DNA of 64,000 bases from contig OZ017752.1 in the NCBI GenBank assembly GCA_963969365.1, positions 62,001 to 126,000 on the forward strand, read 5' to 3'. The translations under genes were made by a program, and so were the position numbers. Position 1 is the first letter of the stretch. Each line of letters starts with the position of its first letter. The notes below the pieces were generated by a model, which worked only from the letters and a program-made list of their open reading frames with translations, was not told the origin of the DNA and made no database searches. The DNA is from Asterochloris sp. CNOR1. Its lineage: Eukaryota > Chlorophyta > Trebouxiophyceae > Trebouxiales > Trebouxiaceae. Shown here one piece after another: positions 24,709 to 34,485 of the stretch.

Positions 24709-26119
24709 TTGACTGCTTCTTGTGCAGAGTTGCCACTAGATGTACTGTCCAGCATCCTGGCCTTTGTCCCCAGCCTCAGAGCAAAAGTCAGGCTGGCCAC
24801 AGTAGCAAAGCAATGGCTTGCTGCCCTGGCCAGCTCAGAGAGCTACACCCGTGGTTGTTCGTCACGACGATGGAACTCCCCAAACCCACTTGGGGAAGTG
24901 GAGTTCCGTGGGCCTGATGCCCCCCTGCTGCAGCAAGATGTGCTGGCTGCGCTGGCTGCTAGTGGCATAGAGTTCTGCTTAAGTTGTCAGGGCTTCACGT
25001 GAGTGTTTGCCTGGTGCTCATCGTCTCATGGCTTTGGCTGTGGCAAAGCTTGACCCGCCAAGGCCTGACCAATGCTCAACCCCAGTCAAGGTCAATCTGA
25101 GAGCAAATGGCCTGCTGGGCATCTTGTTTACCTGAGCCCTGAGTGCTTGGCCTACCTGAGCTTCCAGCCGCTGAGCTCACACAGAGCACCTAGGCCTGTG
25201 GCTGCAAAAATTTTCCAAGAAAACACAGACCCAACATGCCGCGTGTTGCACAGCAAGTGCCTGCTCTCCCACTGAGTATAAAAGGCCAAGCAACTCTCAT
25301 GGTGCAGCAGTTGGCTTGCACCCCCAATGTGAATTCACAAATTGAGTCTCCACTTTGCCTTGCAGGAGCTGGGCCTGGCTGCCTCCCACCGTCAGGCGCC
25401 TGTCTTTCATACACCCGCCGCCGGCTGACTGTCCTACCTTGGCCTGTGTGGAGGAGGTTCGTGTTGAGTTCTTGCTGGACTGCACAGCGCTAGACGTCAC
25501 CACATTTCCCAGCACAAGGGTCCTGGAGGCGTTTGTGAATGTGTCCCAGTGGCAGCTCGTGGAGGCATTTTCTGAGGATCTGTCCCTGGGACCTGACGCG
25601 ACCATCACAGGGATTCCCTGGCTGCAGAAGCTGGCGGCATTGCCACAGCTGACCAGAGTTGAGATCAAGTGTGGTGATTTCAGCCCTGGCGCAGTCCTGA
25701 CCCAGCTGCCATGGACTTGTGAGCTAGTCATACACACCACAGGCACCACGCTGTATGAATCACTGCCAAATGAAGCTAGCCTGGCACACCTGGTGACCCT
25801 CCACGCAATTTGGAATTGTGACACCATGTCCACACCAGATGTGGACTTCAGTTGTCTGGCCAGCTGTCCCAACCTGAGGCATGTCTGGCTGAGAGTTGCT
25901 GACTATGACTGGAATCATGATCTGTCAAATCCGGATTGGGTTGATCTGTCCACCCTCGACTATTTACCATCCCGCTGCTCGGTTGTACTGAGTGTCAGAA
26001 ATGCTGCCAGGCACATAGATTTATTCCAGCCTCCTGCTGGCTGGAGTGTTGCGCCACGCCGACGCTGGTTGCCCAGGTATCCAAGCGAGGAGCTGATTTT
26101 CTCGAGAAGTGGCAGCTAA
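24709..26119 (+). CDS. F-box/LRR-like protein, tandem copy B
   Basis: Likely substrate-recognition subunit of an SCF ubiquitin ligase, inferred from the F-box-like N-terminus (ELPLDVLSSILAFVPSL, VRLATVAKQWLAALA). Two exons join in phase: up to 24998, with donor AC/GTGAGT, and 25366-26119. The second exon encodes repeats around LQKLAALPQLTRVEI and LASCPNLRHVWL. No ATG opens the first exon. The frame runs back to 24709 without one, and a TTCTTGTGCAG acceptor ends at 24727, so a further upstream exon with the start is likely but unidentified. Copy A lies about 1.9 kb upstream with similar flanks and intron. Confidence 0.7.
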
Positions 26120-27317
26120 GACTGCAATGTTGGCATGATCACATATGAATGTTGCCAGATGGTGAAAGGACTGTCATGCAACTGTTACCTAAGCCTTTTT
26201 ATGATCTGAGATTGTCATGAGAGCGTTCCACACATATTGGAAGACAATGCACTTATGATCACTACTAAGCTCACTACACGCAAGATGCCTGTGCTAAGGC
26301 GCACAGGGCTGGCTAAGGCGCACAGGGCTGTCATGTAAATCAGGACTTGATGGGGCACTCTTGTGGTACATTTACCGCGCAAGGCAAAGCCGTAGAAAGC
26401 CACCAGAGCTGCAGAGGCAGGCCATCATGATCAACTGCAGCCTTGCCTGCAGGTCCGCCCCAGAGCTGCTTCACCAGGTGCTGTCCTCCAGGGCTGTTGA
26501 GCCCACTGTGCAGGCCAACCCGAGGCTCATGACAATTGGTGCCCTCCATCTACGCTCCACTGGACCTGCCCAATTTGATTTGGCCGCTGCACTACCTGTC
26601 CATGAGGCAGCGTAGTCTGCAGCCCTATAAAGCCCGTACAAGCTTGCATGCAGGCATGTGTCGATTGCGCTGGCAGGGGTCCAGCAAGGACTTGCAAGTG
26701 CACCTTGTCTGTCCAGCACAGCCAGATCTTTTGCAGCACTTTCCAGGATCATCTATGACATGCTGCTGGGGTCAATGAAGGGCGGGAAGCTGAAGACTCA
26801 TCTGAAGACTCATCTGGGGTCTGACACTGTCTCGCTGCACCCATGGCGCCGTGGCTGAGCCATCAACGCTACCGCTTGCTGTGGAAGCCACTTCCCTATA
26901 GGCACTGCTCCTGTTACATGTAAGAGCTGGCCCCTCAAGCTCCTGTTTCCTGTTGACAGTAGCCTACCTGACGCGCCCAGAGGGGCGCTGAGATGAGCAT
27001 GGCAGCTCACTTCTCTCAAACGAGAGGAAGGATAGCCCAGACACACCATTAACGATGGCCCTCCTCCTGTCTGCATAAACACCTCGACTCTTTCAAACAC
27101 TGACTGCCCTGCTGGTGATCTCTGCCGCAACCCCAGTACCACACATGGGCAAGGGCTATGTTGATCCAAATTTCCCCAACCCAGGCAAGGCTGCCTGTAC
27201 CACTGCACCATGCCATGGCTGGCTGGTCGGCCACAAATCAGCTGCGCAGCCCTGAGTCAAAGCCTGCACTGCACTGTGTTGCCTGCCCACTGGCATCTCT
27301 GCCTCCAATCGACCGAG
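26120..27317. other. Intergenic, no confident gene
   Basis: Holds a perfect 19-bp tandem duplication (26293-26311 and 26312-26330). A plus frame at 26406-26615 (RSAPELLHQVLSSRAVEPTV) looks mildly coding but matches no family I know and has no clear splice partners. Confidence 0.35.
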
Positions 27318-28947
27318 ATGCTTGTCGCTCAGCGCAGTCTCATCACTGCTCCAGGCGGACCGGGTGACACAGACATCATCATCTATGGGTGAGATGCCCC
27401 TTTCAGCAGCTGACGCTGAGATACTTAACCTCACTGCATGCAATGTCAGGGCGGTTGGCTTGATAACCCCAGATGTGCAGGTACGTTCCCAGCTTGTCGT
27501 TAGCTGTGGTCGGATGCTGCTGGTTTGGCGTGGCGGCCCTCCTGGGGCTGGTGGTGTTGCTGCTGCGCCCAAGAAAGTGGGCCACCGCCTGCGTCACCTT
27601 TGGAGCAGCCATGGAGGTCGTGGGCTACGCCATGCGCTCCCAGTCCTCACAGGTGATAGGCTTGCGGTCCTTGTGCAGCGTGATGTACACAGGCTGGCTC
27701 TGCACATTCTAAAGTGCTGCAGCCTCTTTAAGTGGTGTTGGACGTGTTGAGCTGCTGAGGCGCTGGCTCTTGAGGGGATGTAGCTTGACTGCTCCTGCAG
27801 CAGCTATTTCAGGAGCCCAGTCATGGCCATTGCCTTCGGCCAGGAGACATGCTGCCTTCCTCTGCCAGTTTGCAAGGTGCTCAGGTGCCTGCCACTGCTG
27901 CCAGCACCACAGTGCTGATATACAACGTGCTCCAGTTCTAACAGGCATTTACATAAGCAGCTGTGTGCAGCACCGAGCACTCTTCCGTTCCCCTGCAGGT
28001 AGATCCATACAGGCTTACCTTCTTTGTAGTGCAATACTTCTTCATTGTGGTGGCGCCATGCTTCTTCAGCGCCGCCATCTATCTCATCTTCGGCAGCTTC
28101 CTCAAGCTGGCAGAGGTCACAAATCGGTGGTTCACACCGCGGCGCATCCTCATCATCTTTGTTGTCTGTGATGCTGTGACCACCATTATCCAGGTGAGGG
28201 ACGGTGCCGGCAATGGCCCCTTCAGGCAGTGACTGTTGTTCTGGCTGTGCTGGTATGAGCCACCTATACCATGCAATCAGCGCCGATTGTTGCTGGATGA
28301 GTGAGCATTTGGAGTGTCTGTCAGTGGCACATTCAAAGACAGGGCGCAATGCCAGCTCGCCGGCACTTGTCTGAGTTGCCTGTTTGCTGCTGCCAGAGTA
28401 GGCTCAGTTGGCACTACTCCTGGCTCAGCTTTCTCATGTGCATGCACTTGGGTGCTCTGCCAGGCATGAGCTGTACAGCTATGCACAGCTGCGGCCTGAG
28501 CTGCCTACCTGCCCCTTGCAGATAGCTGGTGCCGCCTCTATTGGCACTGCCGAGTCCAACAATCGCGACCCAAACCCAGCAAATGACGCCCTCATAGCCG
28601 GCCTGGCCCTGCAGAGCTTGTCATTTGCAATATTCCTCCTGGTCTTTGTCTCAATATGTGTCAGGCTGCAAAGCCGGCGCCTACAGCTGTTTCCAGGCAG
28701 CCTGGCTCAATACAGGTGGTGGCTGCTGCTCCTGCTCTTCATTGCAGTGCTGGTGCAGCTCCGTACCACCTTCCGCTTGGCGGAGTCGGCTCAGGGCGTG
28801 CTGGGCTATCTATCCACCCATGAGGTCTACTTTGGCTGTTTGGAGTTCTTGCCAATTGCATTGGCTGTTGCTGCCCTGATTGCACTGCAAATTGTCAGAT
28901 TTGCCAGTGATGCCTTGGCCCCACATGGGACCTTGGCCAAGCCCTGA
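27318..28947 (+). CDS. RTA1-like seven-helix membrane protein
   Basis: Member of the RTA1/lipid-translocating-exporter-like family, best known from fungi, where members affect resistance to membrane-active compounds. Four exons join in phase to 287 residues, the usual size: 27318-27388, 27481-27652, 27999-28193 and 28522-28947. The start YVPSLSLAVVG matches the YxPSL motif. Helices follow as LLGLVVLLL, CVTFGAAMEVVGYAMRS, LTFFVVQYFFIVVAPCFFSA, AAIYLIFGSF, IFVVCDAVTTIIQ, LQSLSFAIFLLVFVSI, and WLLLLLFIAVLVQLRTTFR with a final helix. The AxxxEVxGY and Q…APxFxAAxIY patterns are the family signatures. The ATG at 27318 is the nearest in-frame start. Substrate unknown. Confidence 0.85.
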
Positions 28948-29369
28948 ACCAGCCAGGCCATCTCAAACTTGAAGTCACCCCACAAGTCCCACCCCCCGCC
29001 TCCGCCCCTTAAGTTGCTACTCTTTGAATGATTTGCCCATGAAAGCCACAGCCTGTAATCACTCAAATAACTCAGAGTTGTTTCTCACTCTAATATCAGA
29101 AGGGGCAGAAGTGTGTGCTCAGTCCTTGCTGCCTCCAGAGCTTGCCTGAGTCATGGCAATGGCTGTCTGCTGTACTGCTACTTGTGAGTGGGTCCCAAGG
29201 GCTGGATATGGCCAGGTACAAGGCTGCATGTGCTGATGTGCAGGCTGCTGCTGGCAACACAGGGCAGCCTGCTGCTGCGGTTGGGGGTGTAGCACAGCCG
29301 CCTGCTTCAGCTAGCAAGCCTGCTGGACCCCACAGAGCATGTCATCGCGGCGCCTTACGTCTGTGCTGA
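28948..29369. other. Convergent intergenic region (RTA1-like / FKBP 3' ends)
   Basis: Contains both 3' UTRs and one copy of an 87-bp repeat (29231-29317). A plus ORF across the repeat reads Ala/Gly/Pro-rich and is not convincing as a gene. Confidence 0.4.
29231..29317. repeat. Direct repeat flanking FKBP, copy 1
   Basis: Begins TGCTGATGTGCAGGCTGCTG and is shared with 30889-30975 in the same orientation. Both copies carry GCAACACAGG(G/A)CAGCC and GCACAGCCGCCTGCT. Confidence 0.85.
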
Positions 29370-31139
29370 CTAGTTGAATGAGAGCAGCTCCACATCAAAG
29401 TTCAGGTCTGCAAACACTGAGGAGAGGCCTTTGTGGTGAAATTGAGAGACAAGCTCAGCAGGATGAGTCTTGAAAGGGCAAATCATGTGCAAGGTGCATT
29501 TATCTGACTTGGGAGGAATTCAGTCCCTGCCTATAACACAGTAGGCAGGGCATCAGTCACCCTTCTTCAAGTTAAAGAAGTACAGCAACACATGGCGTCT
29601 CAGTCGAGTTGTTGGTCAGCTGGCAGCTGTGACGCAAATGAAACTGACACTGCTATCGCAGTCCCTATAGCGTCATTGGGGCAAGCAAATGGAGTGCACA
29701 CAAGCCAGATCACCTGCGAGAGCAGCAACAAATCAGCAAGTCAGATAGTACTTCAAGCACATGCAAGTAAGGCTCACCCCTCCGACATCCTGAGAGCCGT
29801 AAGCGTAATCGCTGGCAATCCTCAGGTTTGCACGCTCGCCCTTGCTCATCTGGGCAACACCATCGTCCCAGCCCTGCAGGAGGGGCATGCAGCTCAGCCG
29901 TAGACATGACAGTAGCATGAGACTATCACTGCAAGCATCGCAGCAACCCCTGCTAGGCACTGCTAAAGGGGCTGCTACGTCTCATGGCGTGAGCTTCTCA
30001 CATACATGGAGTTGGCATTAGTGAATGGCAGCAGTATCGGGATGCCACTCGGAGCCACTGCCTGTTGAGTGTTGCAATCTCCTGGCCCTGCCTCACCTGA
30101 ATGACCTGGCCCAGGCCCAGCTTGAAGGAGAACGGCTGCAGCACGATGGCAGGATCCTGATGACGTTGAAGTGCCTGGGCATGAGCTGCCAGCTGGCATT
30201 CAAGACCACATAGCACAGCGGCTGCTGGCAGCATGCGAGCATGCATGGACCAGGTGGGGGCCCGCGCCAACACTCTGCACATGGTCCTTTGGCCTGGACA
30301 CACCTGGCCCCTGTCGCGGCTGCTGTCAAACTTCTTGCCGTTGCTGGCCAAGGTGCCGATGTAGTGCACTTGCACAATCTGGCCTGCGCGGCAGGTAGCC
30401 ACGTTGGTGAGTCGCATGCTGACATAAGGGTGCCTGCCAGTTGGCAATGCAATACATCGTCTGTGATGTGTGCAAGCCCAATGTATTGCCGTTGTCTGCA
30501 CAACAACTGCACCTCTGATGGGCTTCTCGCCGTTGCCAGGCCTAACGACGTCTATCTGCAGGCAGGCATGCTGATGCTTTGCAACTCTAAAGGGTTGACC
30601 AGGCCCATATCCGATTGAGCATGGAAGTGGCCATATCAAGAATTGGCTTCACAGCCAGCGTCAGAGTCAGACTTTCACCTGGATGCCTGGGTTTACGCGC
30701 ATTGTCTGGCACGGAACCCCTGGCACTGATGGATCCCCAAGCAGCACCTGCTCCAAGCCCTACAACTGCAATTGGGAACGATACACGGCCTCAGCTAGGT
30801 GCATCTGCCTCTTGCCAGCTGCGTCGACAAAACTTGACGAACTGCACCTGAAGATATCTGGCTTGTTCAAGGACTCCCAGCCACTCCTTGCTGATGTGCA
30901 GGCTGCTGCTGGCAACACAGGACAGCCATTGCTACGTTTTAGGGTGCAGCACAGCCGCCTGCTGCAGCTAGTAAGACTGTAACATCCCCCGCAGCTCCAG
31001 GCGCATGGGGAGCAGCCCCAGCCAGGCCCAAGGGGTCCATGGCCCCCGCCCAGACCCTCTTCACTTTGTGCTCTGTGGTTCTTACCAGCAGCAGGTCGGA
31101 CAGCTGGCACAGCTTGCATGTCAGCCCGCACCATGACAT
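29370..31139 (-). CDS. FKBP-type peptidyl-prolyl cis-trans isomerase (FKBP12-like)
   Basis: Small prolyl isomerase of the FK506-binding family. Exons in phase: 30555-30513, 30383-30304, 30135-30097, 29873-29778, a 22-nt microexon 29530-29509, and 29407-29370. Motifs in order: GQIVQVHYIGTL, GKKFDSSRDRGQPFSF, VIQGWDDGVAQMSKGERA, SDYAYGS, LPNDLNFDVELLS. The usual IPP before the last strand reads FLPN. The first exon is uncertain: 31139-31086 gives an ATG, a strong GTAAGA donor and the right phase, but its 18 residues are not family-like. Any reading through the sequence between the last two exons stops or loses the FDVELL frame, so the microexon is needed. About 123 residues with the proposed exon 1. 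Confidence 0.82.
30889..30975. repeat. Direct repeat flanking/inside FKBP, copy 2
   Basis: Partner of 29231-29317, 1,658 bp away. It falls in the proposed first FKBP intron. Similarity fades after GCAGCTAGTAAG. Confidence 0.85.
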
Positions 31140-31514
31140 TGCCCACCCACATCCTGCTGCCTCTCCCTCAGCAAGCTGTCATACATGCCAAGCTCAAGCT
31201 GAAGATGACATGAACTGACATGTGATCAAAGTGGACTTTGCAGTGCTGACTGTGTTGTTACAAGACACTGGTTGCAATACCAATATAGCAAAGACAAGAC
31301 AAGCTATCCCTTACCGGCAGGTACACTGGCACAATGTGGAAGCCTGTCCTCTACATGACATTCTAGATACTGGAATGCCTTGATGAGCACCGCTCTTTTA
31401 GCCAAAGGGTGAACAGGTTGCACCAGATCTTAGGTCAACTTCAGCCTGATCTTCGCACTATCTCGCATTGTCGTCCTTCTGAGTCCCGCGAGACCAGGCC
31501 ACTTACCAGGCAGG
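31140..31514. promoter_or_regulatory. Upstream region of PSBO
   Basis: 375 bp between the proposed FKBP start and the PSBO ATG, presumably a divergent promoter for a highly expressed photosynthesis gene. No clear TATA box or repeated motif was seen. Confidence 0.4.
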
Positions 31515-34276
31515 ATGCAGACCTCTCTCCTGGGCAAGCAGGTGCTCGCCAGGCCCGTGGCTGCCCAGCGGCCATGCAGGTAGGGCTCGACACGGCCTCC
31601 TGCAGCACACTACTGGAGGACTGCAGGCCTCTCCATCACGATCGTGCCTTGCAGGAACGCTAGCAGGCAGGTGGTGTGCTATGCAGCTCCTCTGCGCGAG
31701 GTGGCGCAAAAGGCTGGCCAGCTTGCAGCCACCCTGGGCTTGTCCGCCCTGATGGCAGGGGTGAGATCTGCGGCCATGGCTGTGGCGCAGCAACAGTCTG
31801 TGCCCATGACCACTCACACAACTTTCCATGCTGACTCAGTCGCCCTGCTGTCCCCTGCAGGGCGCGCAAGCCCTCACATACGACCAGCTGCAGGTAAGGC
31901 TGCCTGACTCCTTTCTGTGGCTCAGCTCTGAGTATCTGAGATCTGGCAGCAATGAAGTCAGCAACTTTGTCTCTATGCAGGGCCTGACATATCTGCAAGT
32001 GAAGGGAAGCGGTGTTGCCAACACCTGCCCTGTCATCAACGGCGGCACATCAGACCTGAAGGCCCTCAAGGTCCGTCCCTTCGCTTGTGCTGTGGCAGCT
32101 GCTGCTTGTCTGTTCTGTACACAGCCTACCATGTTCCGTACCTATCTGTCATGCGCTGCCACATGAAAATGGTTGGGCAGCTGTGCCAGCACTCCACGGG
32201 CTGGACGCACACCCACAGCACTGTCTTGACAGATTGCTGTGGGGCACAGCTCTCAACGCCCTGTTCACCTGCTACCTCACGCCTGCATTGGTGCCACAGC
32301 CGCCGCTGGCTAGACGTGGTCCCCTCTCTGGTGGTGAAGGGTACAGACTCCATCGCCAGACACTCTTAACTCTTTTAACTCCAAACTTTCAACTTTAAAC
32401 CTTCAACTTCAAACTTTCAACTCCAAACCCTATGCCCTGTGCCTGCAGGGGGGGACCTACCAGATCTCCAAGTTTTGCATGGAGCCCACATCCTTCAGGG
32501 TCAAGGAGGAGAGCGAGTTCAAGAACAAGGAGGCCGAGTTTGTGAAGACCAAGCTCATGACCCGCCTGACATACACGCTGGACGAGGTGGGCTGATTGAC
32601 GGCCTTGTCTCCGTGTTTTCTGTGGATATTTGGGGCGAGACTTGGCCATGGCGCAATGTGGAACCAAGCAGCAATGTTGCTAGCAGCAATGCTGCTTGCA
32701 GCATCTGCATTGTGTGGGGATTGAGCTGTAGGCTAACTGTATGTTTTGCCCCCGCCTACTGCAGCAGCTCTTGGCGTCACAGAAGCAAGAAACCTCTGCC
32801 TGGCCAGCCCCCTGCCAGCTAGGCAAACACAATGTGCTCTCGTCAGAGCACCCACATATTCCGTGTCTGCAGATGAGCGGCATCTCACGGTGTTGGTGGC
32901 GGCAGCAACAGCTGCTCCTTCCTGGCACCTTTACAGCTTCACTCTGTTCAGCCCTGTGCAGATGGGCAAGGTGCATGCCAGGGGGTTTGGTCCTGTCAAC
33001 AGCACTGACAACACTACGCGAGAGGAAGGAACCCTTTTTCTCTGGTCTGCCTCCAGATGAGCGGCACCTTCAAGGTGGATGGCAACGGCAATGTGGACTT
33101 CAAGGAGGAGGACGGCATCGACTACGCCCCCGTCACCGTGCAGCTTCCTGGCGGGGAGCGCGTGCCCTTCCTGTTCACCGTGAAGGAGCTGAGCGCCAAG
33201 GGTTCCCTGGAGGGTTTCGGCGGCGACTTTGTGGTGCCCTCGTACCGTGGCTCCTCCTTCCTGGACCCTAAGGTGAGTGGACTTGAAGGAAAACATCGAT
33301 TGTACTGATAATGTGAGTCGAAATCGAAACTTTCATTCATGGTGTTTGAAGTTGTTGCAAGGGCTGCTGTGACCCTCTCCTCTGGGGCGTCTGCTTGCGG
33401 TGCCTGCAGCTGGGGCTGGGTCGGTGTGCAGAGCGATGGCAGGCTTTCTGCTGCTGCGGCCGGGTTGGGAGTCCAGGGCATCCTGCAGGGACACAGGCTT
33501 GCCTTGGCAGGCTGCACTGCACGAGCCGCTTCAGTGGCTGTCTAGCGACATGCTGCATCTGGTGCAGGGCAGCAGCTGGGGCAGCTGACGTGCCTTGTAG
33601 CAAACCTGCAGAGTTCCTTGTGTTGCTTTGCATTGCCTTTGCAAGCTGCTGGCCTCAGCCACAGGCGGGCTGCATGCCTCCAATGTCTGGCAGTGTGCCT
33701 GCGACATGAGCCATTCTGGGCACAACACAGAAGTTTGCGTACAGCAGATGCAGGATAAAGTCCTGAGGTGTGCCTCTAGGACTTACTCTGAAACTCAGCT
33801 GAGCACAGTTGCCTCTGCCTGCAGGGCCGTGGTGGCTCCACTGGCTACGACAATGCTGTGGCCCTGCCCGCCCGCTCAGACTCTGACGAGCTGGCCAAGG
33901 AGAACACCAAGAGCACAGTGGCCCTCAAGGGACAGGCTGTCTTCTCTGTTGCCAAGATCGACACAGAGACCAACGAGATTGCTGGTGAGCTCACCTTACT
34001 CTCCTGGGAGGATATTGGGGCATCTTTGGCTGCATAGGTCTCTGCTGCTGCATTTCTGGTCCTGGGTGATTGGCAGCTGGGGCGCCTTCTGATTGCTGTA
34101 GTAGGTGAGCAGTGTGTTTGGCTTGTGGGCTGCAGCATGTGCCGGCTTTGCAGGGCTGACTTGTGGGGCCTCCTGCAGGTGTGTTCGAGAGCATCCAGCC
34201 ATCTGACACTGACTTGGGCTCCAAGGCACCCAAGGACATCAAGATCACTGGCCTGTGGTACGGCCAGCTCAATTGA
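31515..34276 (+). CDS. PSBO: Photosystem II oxygen-evolving enhancer protein 1 (33 kDa, PsbO)
   Basis: Extrinsic lumenal subunit that stabilises the Mn4CaO5 cluster of photosystem II. Eight exons in phase give 301 residues: 31515-31579, 31655-31760, 31861-31893, 31981-32070, 32449-32586, 33057-33272, 33825-33984 and 34179-34276. The N-terminus [19 protein letters not shown] is a chloroplast transit peptide. It is followed by a thylakoid transfer segment ([17 protein letters not shown]) and the mature start [20 protein letters not shown]. Conserved blocks: NTCPVI and FCMEPTSF (the disulfide cysteines), [50 protein letters not shown], and the end [12 protein letters not shown]. Length and motifs fit green-algal PsbO throughout. 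Intron 5 contains a copy of the exon 6 acceptor. Confidence 0.98.
32865..32895 (+). repeat. Copy of PSBO exon 6 acceptor and first codons
   Basis: CTGCAGATGAGCGGCATCTCACGGTG here resembles CTCCAGATGAGCGGCACCTTCAAGGTG at the real exon start (33057). The two lie 184 bp apart, so use of the copy would shift the frame. Confidence 0.7.
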
Positions 34277-34485
34277 TCAACTTTCTGCCGCGAGTCCCCT
34301 TTTTTGATTGTGTATCTGCCTTGGCCCAACCCCAAAGCTGCTGCAAATTTTGGCTACATCTACCCATGTGATATGAATGTCCTGGGCCAACCATGAGAGG
34401 AGAACTTCAGTTGATGTGACTTGACGTTGTCATCTAGCAGCCAATAGGTCAAGGTCGCTGTCTGCCTAAACGCAATTGTGGCAGC

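Noticed and set aside
29375-29530. Continuous FKBP last exon with an IPPK motif
   Set aside because: A stop codon directly precedes the IPP frame and no acceptor lies between, so the microexon model is needed.
32355-32430. AACTTTCAACTTTAAACC-type run in a PSBO intron as a regulatory array
   Set aside because: It is a degenerate pyrimidine-rich simple repeat ahead of the exon 5 acceptor. It may help the polypyrimidine tract, but no specific signal can be claimed.
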